Source of the DNA: Syntrophomonas sp. UBA4911
Lineage (GTDB): Bacteria; Bacillota; Syntrophomonadia; Syntrophomonadales; Syntrophomonadaceae
Reading direction: 5' to 3'
Assembly (NCBI GenBank): GCA_002398105.1
Contig: DHCD01000052.1
Coordinates: 1 to 14,888, forward strand
Length of the DNA: 14,888 bases
Shown: piece after piece, positions 1 to 6,768 of the stretch
Layout of the letters: the number at the start of each line of letters is the position of its first letter
Numbering within the stretch: position 1 is the stretch's first letter
Program-made: the position numbers and the translations under genes
The notes under the pieces: generated by a model
Told to the model about the DNA's origin: nothing
The model's input: the letters and a program-made list of their open reading frames with translations, nothing else
Database searches by the model: none

Positions 1-17
1 CGACGCTCTTCCGATCT
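1..17 (+). other. Illumina adapter remnant at contig end (artefact)
   Basis: The first 17 bases, CGACGCTCTTCCGATCT, are identical to the 3' end of the standard Illumina TruSeq read adapter. This is not genomic sequence. It shows that the window begins at an untrimmed contig or read end, so the true genomic sequence starts at about base 18 and the gene that follows is truncated. The identity is recognised from memory of the published adapter. Confidence 0.93.
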
Positions 18-18
18 G

Positions 19-720
19 CTGTTATTTAAATATGGAAATCAATTGATTCAAGGTCAAATAATTTTGCGTAAACGTAAGAATATAACCATTAAGGTGGATG
101 CCGGTGGGCAGGTCACCGTACTGGCGCCGCTGGGAACCAGTAAAAGGACGATACGGGAGCAGGTAGAGAGTAAAGCCCGGTGGATATTGAAGCAGATAGA
201 GTATTTTAAGAGCCTGGCTATTACCCCCCATCAGTTTAAGGAGGGTGAATTATTTTTATATCTGGGACGTGAATATTATCTGCACCTGGAACCTAAGCCT
301 TCCTTGTCCCAGATGGAGGTAAGGCTTGACCGGGATAAGCTGGTTCTGCTTATTCCAAGCTCCCATAGGGGGATGGTAAAAGAGGGGCTGGAAACCTGGT
401 ATCGCCGGCAGGCCAGGGAAAAAATTACCGAGAGGATAGCCTGCTATGAGGATAGAATTGCCCGAGTACCGGGGCGAATAGTTATAAAGTCCCAAAAGTG
501 CAGGTGGGGAAGCTGCAGTGCCCGGGGCAATCTCAATTTTAACTGGAGGATAATAATGGCGCCGGAAAGGGTGGTGGACTATATAGTGGTACATGAATTA
601 TGCCATCTGCTGGAGCTTAATCATTCCCGTAAGTTTTGGGCTTTAGTAGCTCAGATTATACCGGATTATAAGGAAAATAAAGAATGGTTACAAAAGAATG
701 GCCTGAGGATGAATTGGTAG
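19..720 (+). CDS. YgjP/DUF45-type M48-like zinc metallopeptidase, 5' truncated
   Basis: Predicted cytoplasmic zinc-dependent metallopeptidase of the YgjP-like (DUF45) group; the physiological substrate is not known. The frame is open through the adapter. A TTG at 43 is the first conventional start (225 residues), but the residues just upstream (LLFKYGNQ) fit the usual N-terminal strand of this family, so the real start was probably a few codons further upstream and lost at the contig end. Counting from the TTG, the signature KCRWGSC lies at 152-158, and the zinc site is H184-E185-L-C-H188 followed by the third ligand H194 in LNHSRKFW. No signal peptide or membrane segment is visible. It ends 138 bp before trkA and shows no functional link to it. 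Family assignment is firm; function is inferred from family only. Confidence 0.88.
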   Translation: MLFKYGNQLIQGQIILRKRKNITIKVDAGGQVTVLAPLGTSKRTIREQVESKARWILKQIEYFKSLAITPHQFKEGELFLYLGREYYLHLEPKPSLSQMEVRLDRDKLVLLIPSSHRGMVKEGLETWYRRQAREKITERIACYEDRIARVPGRIVIKSQKCRWGSCSARGNLNFNWRIIMAPERVVDYIVVHELCHLLELNHSRKFWALVAQIIPDYKENKEWLQKNGLRMNW

Positions 721-735
721 TTAAACTTGATAATG

Positions 736-768
736 GCCGCGGGTAAAATCTATTTGCTTTTGCCCGGC
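736..768 (+). terminator. Possible terminator hairpin after the metallopeptidase gene
   Basis: GGGTAAAA at 741-748 can pair with TTTTGCCC at 758-765 (one G-T pair) around a 9-base loop, and GCC at 736-738 can pair with GGC at 766-768 outside a 2-base bulge. It lies 15 bp after the stop codon. There is no T-run after the stem, so intrinsic termination is uncertain. Confidence 0.4.
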
Positions 769-780
769 AATGAATATAAT
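753..780 (+). promoter_or_regulatory. Weak candidate promoter for trkA-trkH
   Basis: A perfect TATAAT at 775-780 is preceded 16 bp upstream by TTTGCT (753-758), a poor -35 match. A start near 787 would give a leader of about 70 bases before the trkA GTG. The -35 part overlaps the hairpin at 736-768. No riboswitch class was recognised in the leader. Confidence 0.35.
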
Positions 781-858
781 ATGAAGTCGGGATCAACTTA
801 AGAGAAAACCGCAATAGGGAAGCTTGAAACCTAAATAAGATTACGCAGGTGATTATGG

Positions 859-2217
859 GTGAAGGTTATTATTATTGGCGCCGGTAAAGTGGGTTACAGC
901 ATAGCGCACCTGCTTTCCAGCGAAGACCATGATGTGGTGGTAATTGAACAGTCTCAGGAAAGACAGGAAATACTGGAAGAGAACCTGGATGTACAGGTAA
1001 TCTGCGGTAGCGGTTCATCCACATCCATACTGGAGGCCGCCGGTGTCCGCAGTGCGGATATGCTGCTGGCAGTTACCGAATTTGATGAACTTAATATGGT
1101 ATCCTGTCTGCTGGGTAAAAAATATGGAGTAAAGACTGCCGTAGCCCGGGTGCGTAACCCGGAATACCTGGAGGTCAAGGATATTTCTTTTAAAGAAGCT
1201 ATGGGAATAGACCTGATTATTAATCCCGAACGGGTTACGGCTATAGAAATAGCCCAGATAGTCGGGCACCCGGAGGCCATGAACGTTGACTATTATGCCA
1301 TGGGTAAAGTCCAGATGCTGGAATTGGAGATTGAAAAAAACTCCGCTTTGATCGGCAAGAAAATCAAGGACTTGAACACCACTGTGCCATACAATATAAT
1401 CTGCATTGAGCGCCAGCAGAAAATCCTGGTGCCACGCGGCGACGATGTCCTGGAGTCAGGGGATCACATCAATATTATGGCTCGGACTACTGAAATGAGG
1501 GAAGTAGAAAAGATGCTGGGCTTTAATACCCCCCGGGTTGAGCATATAACCATACTGGGAGGTGGCCGTACCGGACTTTATCTGGCTCAGATTCTGGAAC
1601 AAAAGCGTCCGGATTTACAGATTAAGATTATTGAAAAGGAGCTTTTGCGAGCCCGGCAAATATCGCAGAAACTTAAGCATGCCCTGGTGATTCATGGCGA
1701 CGGCAGTGACTATCAGCTGTTGCAGGAGGAGAATATCGCCGGTTCGGACCTTTTCATAGCCGTAACCGATGATGACAAGATCAATGTCCTCTGCTGTCTG
1801 ATAGCACGTAATATGGGGGCTAAGAAAACGGTTTGCCAGATCAAACGAACTGAAGTTATACCCCTGGTGGAGCAGATTGGGATTGATTCCATTCTGAATC
1901 CGCGCATGTTAACGGCGGGAGTTATTCTGAAATATGTAAGGCGGGGGGATATCATTTCCGTTACCATCTTCGGTGAAGATCGGGCGGAAATGCTGGAACT
2001 GCTGGCTCAGCCTGGTTCCGCCGCAGTCAACAAGGAACTCCGCCATATAAGATTTCCCAGCGGCTCAGTATTAGGAGCGGTGATGCGGGGAGATGAGGTG
2101 ATTATCCCTGACGGCAGTTTTAGAATCATGCCCCATGATCGGTTGATGGTATTTTCCATGCTTAAGAGCATTCATAAAACTGAGCGCCTCTTTCTTGACG
2201 GAGGTAAAATATCTTGA
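859..2217 (+). CDS. trkA: TrkA, K+ uptake regulatory RCK protein
   Basis: Cytoplasmic gating subunit of the Trk potassium uptake system; its RCK domains bind NAD(H) or ATP and control the TrkH channel. The 452-residue length and duplicated architecture are typical. The first Rossmann nucleotide-binding domain has GAGKVG at 7-12 with an acidic residue (E30) ending strand 2, followed by a TrkA_C domain at about 140-225. The second Rossmann domain has GGGRTG at 234-239, followed by a second TrkA_C domain at about 365-450. The start is GTG at 859 behind AGGTGAT (847-853); the nearby ATG at 855 is in a frame that stops after ten codons. The stop overlaps the trkH start by four bases, so the two are translationally coupled. 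Confidence 0.95.
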   Translation: MKVIIIGAGKVGYSIAHLLSSEDHDVVVIEQSQERQEILEENLDVQVICGSGSSTSILEAAGVRSADMLLAVTEFDELNMVSCLLGKKYGVKTAVARVRNPEYLEVKDISFKEAMGIDLIINPERVTAIEIAQIVGHPEAMNVDYYAMGKVQMLELEIEKNSALIGKKIKDLNTTVPYNIICIERQQKILVPRGDDVLESGDHINIMARTTEMREVEKMLGFNTPRVEHITILGGGRTGLYLAQILEQKRPDLQIKIIEKELLRARQISQKLKHALVIHGDGSDYQLLQEENIAGSDLFIAVTDDDKINVLCCLIARNMGAKKTVCQIKRTEVIPLVEQIGIDSILNPRMLTAGVILKYVRRGDIISVTIFGEDRAEMLELLAQPGSAAVNKELRHIRFPSGSVLGAVMRGDEVIIPDGSFRIMPHDRLMVFSMLKSIHKTERLFLDGGKIS

Positions 2218-3671
2218 TCAGACCGGCAGTGATAATAAGTAACCTGGGACTATTGATAGCAATTATCGGTATCGCCATGCTGAGTTGCCTGCCTTGGTCC
2301 ATAATTTATAACGAAGGCATTACCGGAAGTATACTTTTGGCAGCAGCAGTGACCGTCGCCAGTGGACTGCTGCTTAAGTATCTTTTTGCCACCAAAGAAA
2401 GCATGAATCTTAAAGAAAGTTTTGCCGTGGTGAGCTTGGGATGGATCATCGCTTCCATTTTCGGAGCCCTGCCTTTTTTATTTTCGGGCTATCTGCCTTC
2501 GTTTGCCGATGCCTTTTTTGAAACCGTATCCGGTTTTACTACTACCGGCGCCAGTGTGGTTAAAGATGTGGAAGCCTGGCCCAAGGGACTGATGTTCTGG
2601 CGCTGCCTTACCCAATGGTTGGGAGGCATGGGAATCATAGCCCTTTTTATTGCCGTTGCCGCCGGAATGGGGGCCAGGGGTAATCAGCTCTTTAAGGCCG
2701 AGGTTCCTGGAGGGCCTATTTCGGATAAAATTAGCCCGCGCATAAAAGAAACCGCCCAGAAGCTCTGGATAACCTACATAGTATTAAGCGCAGCCTGTGC
2801 CGTGCTGCTGCTTATTTTTGGCATGGACCTGTTCGACGCCCTCTGTCACACTTTTGCTACTTTGGCGACCGGGGGCTTTTCGACCAAGAACAGCAGTATC
2901 GGCTATTACAGCAGCCCCTTTATCCAATGGACCATTATAATATTTATGTTCATAGGGGGAACTAATTTTACCTTGCATTATTTAGCCTATAAAGAGCGCA
3001 GTCCCTTGGTCTATACCAGGAACCCGGAATTTAAACTGTATGCGACTATAGTGATTGTGGCCAGTCTGCTTGCCGCCTTAAGCCTGGAGGCTGCCGGATT
3101 ATTCTCCGGCTTGGAGGAAAAACTGAGGGCCGCTGTCTTCCAGGTAGTATCAATTATGACCACTACCGGTTTTGCCACTGCTGACTATGAGCGCTGGCCG
3201 GCTATGGCCGCCGGAGTAATCTTTCTGATGATGTTCGTAGGCGGATGTATAGGTTCAACTGGTGGAAACATTAAGCCGGGCCGATATTTGATCATGTTTC
3301 ACCGCGGGGTGATCGAACTTAAGAAAATGATCCATCCCAAAGCAGTGCTGTCCGTACATTTTGGGGGCCGGGTATTAGGGGAAGAGCTGGTAACTAATAT
3401 AGCGCAGTTTTTCTTTCTCTACATGATGTTTCTGGCTCTGGGGATTATGGCTTTATGCATGCTGGGATTAGATGTATACAGCAGCCTGACTGCAGCTGTA
3501 GCCTGCCTGGGCAATATCGGCCCTGGATTTGGACTGGTAGGACCTGCTCAAAATTACAGCTTTATACCGGATGGGGGCAAGTATCTGCTGAGTATGCTTA
3601 TGCTGGTCGGACGCCTGGAGATATTTTCTATATTGATTCTCCTCCTGCCGGAGTATTGGAAGAGACAGTAA
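2214..3671 (+). CDS. trkH: TrkH-family K+ channel/transporter subunit
   Basis: Polytopic inner-membrane potassium translocating subunit that works with TrkA. The 485-residue protein has the four-fold pore-loop design of the SKT (Trk/Ktr/HKT) superfamily: filter loops near TTTG (109-112), ATGG (218-221), TTTG (316-319) and LGNIGPG (432-438). The segment GCIGSTGGNIKPGR (344-357) is the conserved intramembrane region after the third loop. Its start is TTG at 2214, with GGAGG at 2200-2204 inside the end of trkA, and it shares four bases with the trkA stop. The last 44 bp overlap the 3' end of the convergent HD-domain gene. Length, motifs and pairing with trkA leave little doubt; TrkG/KtrB-type alternatives are less likely because KtrB is usually shorter and pairs with a single-domain KtrA. 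Confidence 0.94.
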   Translation: MIRPAVIISNLGLLIAIIGIAMLSCLPWSIIYNEGITGSILLAAAVTVASGLLLKYLFATKESMNLKESFAVVSLGWIIASIFGALPFLFSGYLPSFADAFFETVSGFTTTGASVVKDVEAWPKGLMFWRCLTQWLGGMGIIALFIAVAAGMGARGNQLFKAEVPGGPISDKISPRIKETAQKLWITYIVLSAACAVLLLIFGMDLFDALCHTFATLATGGFSTKNSSIGYYSSPFIQWTIIIFMFIGGTNFTLHYLAYKERSPLVYTRNPEFKLYATIVIVASLLAALSLEAAGLFSGLEEKLRAAVFQVVSIMTTTGFATADYERWPAMAAGVIFLMMFVGGCIGSTGGNIKPGRYLIMFHRGVIELKKMIHPKAVLSVHFGGRVLGEELVTNIAQFFFLYMMFLALGIMALCMLGLDVYSSLTAAVACLGNIGPGFGLVGPAQNYSFIPDGGKYLLSMLMLVGRLEIFSILILLLPEYWKRQ

Positions 3672-4989
3672 TCTGTTCGAGCAGCTCCCGGGCGACCAGC
3701 AAGAGCTTGGGAGCGGATGGGGTACGGAGTTTACTGATATTCAGGTCATTTATGCGAATGCGGTCTAAGCCGTCTGCATCCTTGAATACTTTATAGAGGA
3801 TGAGCAGACGTTCTTTATCTTTCACCTGATATTGATCGGTTAAAGCCATCGCCTGGCGGTCGGAAATACAGTGATTTTCGATAATGAAGCGCAGTATTTC
3901 CTGTTCCTCAGAAGACAGGGTTATCAGATGCAGGGAAATCGCCTTTTGATAACTCGCCCGCCCATGCTGGGGATCGAAGTTGTCATTGCAACGGCCCATA
4001 TCGTGGCATAAGGCGGCCCGGCCAAGCAATTCGGTATCGGCAGCATTCAGGTTTTCCAACCAGGAGAGAATCAGACTCAACAGCAGAACCCTGCGGGTAT
4101 GGGAGAGACCGTGGATGCCATAAGGATTGTGGAAGTATTTGTCCTCCAGCAGAGAAGAGTAGCTTTCGTAAAGCTTTATGATACCCGCTTTTTCCAATTC
4201 CGGTTGGAATTCTGCCAGGCTTTTAAATTGCATTTCTTTAATTTGCTCCACATTTCCCGGAAAACAGATAATCTCTTTTTCGTTGCGATACCTGATGCTG
4301 GCAATTACCTTTTCCCGATGTATTATGCCGCTGAAAATCTTTCCTCCTGCCTGGAAGCGACGGGCATGGAAGATAGCGGTATTGATGTCTAAAGTCCAGG
4401 AGGAGGCTTGGGTTGCCGGACTGTTTACTCCCTGTCCCCGATATACTGCCATATGGCCGTGCTCATCAGTGGGTAGATTTAATTCCCGATCCCGGTAAGC
4501 TCTTATATCATTAATGAATTCCGGGGTAAAATCCTCCAGTTTAAGTTCTGAACGGGAAAACACAAACCAGAAGAGGCGGTACCTATCCTCTTGGGGAATG
4601 AGGGGAAAAAGTTCCAGATAAGCCTTAAGGGCTATTCTCATATCAATGAGAGAGAAGAAAGAGATATAATCCTTTTTTTGCAGGCAGGACTGCAAACGGG
4701 AGGTTTCCAAATCAATAACCGAGGCTATTTTCATAGCCTCCAGGGTTTGGGGGTTGAAAGACGGGATATCTATAAGTACGAAATCGCGGTAATAAGCAAA
4801 CCAGGAAAAAGGGGCAAATCTGTTAAAGTAAAAATCGGCGATATTTTTGCCCTCTTTTTCCAGAAAAGCCTTGCCTTCCTCATAGCGAAATCTTTCGGGC
4901 CGAAAAGGCATCTGTGCTATTTCGGTTACTGGTACCAGGGTGAAGCGGAATAAAAGCATGGGGTTTACAATCGGGTTTTTAATGTTCAC
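3628..4989 (-). CDS. ADP-ribosyltransferase-like / HD phosphohydrolase fusion protein
   Basis: Unrecognised two-domain cytoplasmic protein, 453 residues from the GTG at 4989. That start has AGGAG (5002-4998) at an 8-base spacing; a GTG three codons upstream overlaps this site and is less likely. Residues 1 to about 175 form a helical region I cannot assign. Residues about 180-245 read YRGQ (R184), SSWT (196-199), TAIFHARRF, then NEKEIICFPG with an E-x-E pair (E237, E239), the spacing and pattern of an R-S-E class ADP-ribosyltransferase fold. Residues about 290-415 are a clear HD metal-dependent phosphohydrolase: H293/H297, H329-D330 in CHDMG, H342, H373 and D404 in FKDADGLDRIR. The HD call is strong; the ART call is by eye and moderate. 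No signal peptide or membrane segment is seen. The gene lies 165 bp downstream of the VTT gene on the same strand and has its own promoter. Substrate and role are unknown. Confidence 0.85.
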   Translation of the reverse strand: MNIKNPIVNPMLLFRFTLVPVTEIAQMPFRPERFRYEEGKAFLEKEGKNIADFYFNRFAPFSWFAYYRDFVLIDIPSFNPQTLEAMKIASVIDLETSRLQSCLQKKDYISFFSLIDMRIALKAYLELFPLIPQEDRYRLFWFVFSRSELKLEDFTPEFINDIRAYRDRELNLPTDEHGHMAVYRGQGVNSPATQASSWTLDINTAIFHARRFQAGGKIFSGIIHREKVIASIRYRNEKEIICFPGNVEQIKEMQFKSLAEFQPELEKAGIIKLYESYSSLLEDKYFHNPYGIHGLSHTRRVLLLSLILSWLENLNAADTELLGRAALCHDMGRCNDNFDPQHGRASYQKAISLHLITLSSEEQEILRFIIENHCISDRQAMALTDQYQVKDKERLLILYKVFKDADGLDRIRINDLNISKLRTPSAPKLLLVARELLEQITVSSNTPAGGESI

Positions 4990-5066
4990 CGTAAGCACTC
5001 CTATATAAGATTTTGGCTTAATCTGACTGAATAACAGCGGAAGAAGGGCTGATAAAAATCATGGCC

Positions 5067-5094
5067 ATTATACAATATATGCAATTGGTGTAAA
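5067..5094 (-). promoter_or_regulatory. Sigma-A-like promoter for the ART-like/HD gene
   Basis: On the minus strand TTTACA (5094-5089) and a perfect TATAAT (5072-5067) are separated by 16 bases. The expected transcript start is near 5060, giving a leader of about 70 bases to the GTG at 4989. This suggests the gene is transcribed independently of the upstream VTT gene. Confidence 0.6.
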
Positions 5095-5154
5095 AAATTT
5101 CTGACAAAGATTTTGGCTGGCAAAAATGTCTGACGGCAGGTAATATATTAAGGT

Positions 5155-5763
5155 TCAGGAAGATGAACGCGAGGGCAGGTTAAAGCGGCCCTTCTTGCGC
5201 AGGTAGCGCCCGACCCCAGCCAGAACCAGGATAGCTGCCAGTATACCCAGAGTCAATTTTATATCACGGGTCTGGAAGAGACAAATGCCCAGACCGGTAT
5301 AGAGAACTGCGGATGGTATTTTACCGATGGCGGAAGAAAAGAAAAAGTTCCAGAAGGAGACGCCTCCCAAGGCAGCGGCTACATTTATAATAGGCGTAGG
5401 TACCACCGGGATAATGCGGGCAATGACTATAGTCCAGAAAGCCATTTCAGCATCCATTTTTTTCAGGTCATAGCCCAAACGGTTTTTTATTTTCTTTTGG
5501 GCCCAATCTCCGGTAATTAATTTGCAAATCCAATAGGCCAGGCAAGCACCGGTCAGGGCGCCGCCCCAGGACAAAATAAATCCCATTTTAAAACCAAACA
5601 GCAATCCCCCGGCAGCAGCCAGGATTACATAAGGAAATACCGGCAAGGCCGCCTGAATCGTAAATAGCAGGAATGCTACCAATGGAGCCAGTATGCCAAA
5701 AGCCCGGATATAATTTATCACCATGGCTACGCTTAAATTACTGACACTTTGGAAAAAGTCCAT
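5155..5763 (-). CDS. TVP38/TMEM64 (VTT/SNARE-associated) family membrane protein
   Basis: Integral membrane protein of the VTT/DedA-related superfamily, 202 residues. Characterised relatives are linked to membrane lipid scrambling or membrane homeostasis; the role here is inferred from family only. Hydrophobic segments lie near 22-40, 44-65, 66-83, 108-135, 138-163 and 168-186. Two conserved re-entrant-type motifs are visible: PVFPYVILAAAGGLLFG (41-57) and RIIPVVPTPIINVAAALGG (116-134). The C-terminus is basic then serine-rich (RYLRKKGRFNLPSRSSS). The ATG at 5763 is preceded by GGGGGA on the minus strand. It is divergent from cvpA and upstream of the ART-like/HD gene on the same strand. Confidence 0.87.
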   Translation of the reverse strand: MDFFQSVSNLSVAMVINYIRAFGILAPLVAFLLFTIQAALPVFPYVILAAAGGLLFGFKMGFILSWGGALTGACLAYWICKLITGDWAQKKIKNRLGYDLKKMDAEMAFWTIVIARIIPVVPTPIINVAAALGGVSFWNFFFSSAIGKIPSAVLYTGLGICLFQTRDIKLTLGILAAILVLAGVGRYLRKKGRFNLPSRSSS

Positions 5764-5879
5764 TTCTATCCCCCTATATGTGGCTAGCCAGGATTATCAT
5801 TATAACCGTGAGATAATTTTACCTGAATCTATTATTATCTACGGAGATAATCCTTATAAATTTCAGGAGAAGAGAGTTC

Positions 5880-5894
5880 TTGAGCTAAGCTCAA
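5880..5894. repeat. 15-bp perfect palindrome, possible operator
   Basis: TTGAGCT (5880-5886) and AGCTCAA (5888-5894) are perfect inverted repeats around one central A. The size suits a dimeric transcription factor site. It is about 115 bp upstream of the VTT start and about 150 bp upstream of the cvpA promoter. No regulator is encoded nearby, so its use is unproven. Confidence 0.4.
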
Positions 5895-6027
5895 AAGGTG
5901 TCTCAATACTTTCAAAATAGCAATCCGGTGGTTTTTTGTCAAGAATGAAGCGGCGTTTCCAAGCGCTTACTGAAAAAAATTCATCTTCCCCCGGATCAGG
6001 CAGGCAATGTGCCCCTTAATCCGCAGC

Positions 6028-6038
6028 TGTGCTATAAT
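6028..6038 (+). promoter_or_regulatory. Extended -10 promoter for cvpA
   Basis: The sequence TGTGCTATAAT holds a perfect -10 (6033-6038) with the extended TGn element (6030-6032) and a TRTG-like arrangement common in Gram-positive promoters. No good -35 is seen, as is usual for extended -10 promoters. The expected start near 6045 gives a leader of roughly 20 bases. Confidence 0.6.
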
Positions 6039-6067
6039 ATGGATAATCTACAATAGTGGGGGACCAT

Positions 6068-6682
6068 ATGCAGCTTAATATCTTGGATTACCTTATTATA
6101 GCTGTATTGCTGTTAAGTGCCCTGGCTGGGTTGAAGAAAGGCCTTTTTAATGTAGCAGGCGGCCTTATGGGAGTACTGATAGGGCTGCTGGCCGCTATTG
6201 TCTTTCACCGGGAACTGGCCCAATATTTGGAGAAGGCTTTTGGGGTCAATACTTTATTGGTCGATTTTTTGCGGGATAAACTCCCTTTACCTGCTCTTAA
6301 TCCTGGTCTGATAGAAGTATGGGGCCATGCTCCTCAATGGGCTGATCCGGCTTCATATCTGGCGACGGCACTTTTAACCGGCTTGTCATTCCTGTTGATT
6401 CTTCTGCTGGGGAGCAAGCTTGTACAGGCAATATGTCAATTAATGGATGGCCTGTTTGCCCATGGCATACTAGCGGGAGTCAACCGGAGTCTGGGTATGG
6501 GCCTTTTATTGCTTAAAAACCTGGTAATCTTAGCGATATTGGCTGGGATTCTGCTTCCTCCCCTGGAGGTGGCAGCCCAGATGGGTATGTCGGGAGCATT
6601 GCTTGTTACTCAGTATATGCATAAGTCGCTTTTATTAGAGCCCCTTTTAAGGTTGTTTGCCTATCTGCAAAGCCTGTTTTGA
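6068..6682 (+). CDS. CvpA family membrane protein
   Basis: Integral membrane protein of the CvpA/colicin V production family, 204 residues from the ATG at 6068. Family members have been linked to colicin V export, envelope stress and peptidoglycan-related processes; no precise role is assignable here. The N-terminal signature NILDYLIIAVLLLSALAGLKKG (4-25) is typical, with the conserved glycine and basic turn after the first helix. Further membrane segments lie near 28-46, 98-125 and 146-168, and NRSLGMG (139-145) matches the conserved N-x-x-G-x-x-x-G turn. A GTG at 6056 would add four residues, but the G-rich ribosome site (6058-6063) sits between it and the ATG, so ATG is chosen. It has its own promoter and stands 86 bp before the aminopeptidase gene. 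Confidence 0.85.
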   Translation: MQLNILDYLIIAVLLLSALAGLKKGLFNVAGGLMGVLIGLLAAIVFHRELAQYLEKAFGVNTLLVDFLRDKLPLPALNPGLIEVWGHAPQWADPASYLATALLTGLSFLLILLLGSKLVQAICQLMDGLFAHGILAGVNRSLGMGLLLLKNLVILAILAGILLPPLEVAAQMGMSGALLVTQYMHKSLLLEPLLRLFAYLQSLF

Positions 6683-6768
6683 ACGCTGCGGGTGGGATGC
6701 GCAATGAGGATGAACCAGCGTATATAGGGTAATCTAACTTTAAATAAAAATAAGGAGGTTGATTCCAT

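Larger units (their letters stand above)
5764..6067. other. Divergent intergenic region with repeated GATAAT motifs and a palindrome
   Basis: This 304-bp non-coding stretch separates the minus-strand VTT gene from plus-strand cvpA. GATAAT occurs at 5812-5817, 5846-5851 and 6042-6047 on the plus strand, and as ATTATC at 5793-5798 and 5834-5839 on the minus strand. AGGATTATC (5790-5798) and GATAATCCT (5846-5854) form a perfect 9-bp inverted repeat with a 47-bp spacer. A perfect 15-bp palindrome, TTGAGCT-A-AGCTCAA, sits at 5880-5894. A minus-strand TATAAT at 5804-5799 is a possible -10 for the VTT gene but lacks a good -35. The rest (about 5900-6027) shows nothing recognisable. Confidence 0.55.

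Noticed and set aside
721..858. c-di-AMP (ydaO-type) riboswitch before trkA
   Set aside because: Such switches often precede K+ transport genes, but the 138-bp gap shows no matching conserved core, only a hairpin and a -10-like hexamer.
3455..3796. 113-residue plus-strand ORF over the trkH end
   Set aside because: It is a frame shadow of trkH and of the convergent HD gene, with no ribosome site or motif.
4990..4998. GTG at 4998 as the start of the ART-like/HD gene
   Set aside because: It overlaps the AGGAG site itself; the GTG at 4989 has the right 8-base spacing.
5723..5920. 65-residue plus-strand ORF across the VTT start and intergenic region
   Set aside because: No recognisable motif, no ribosome site at the start, overlaps the 5' end of the VTT gene antisense, and spans the regulatory motifs.
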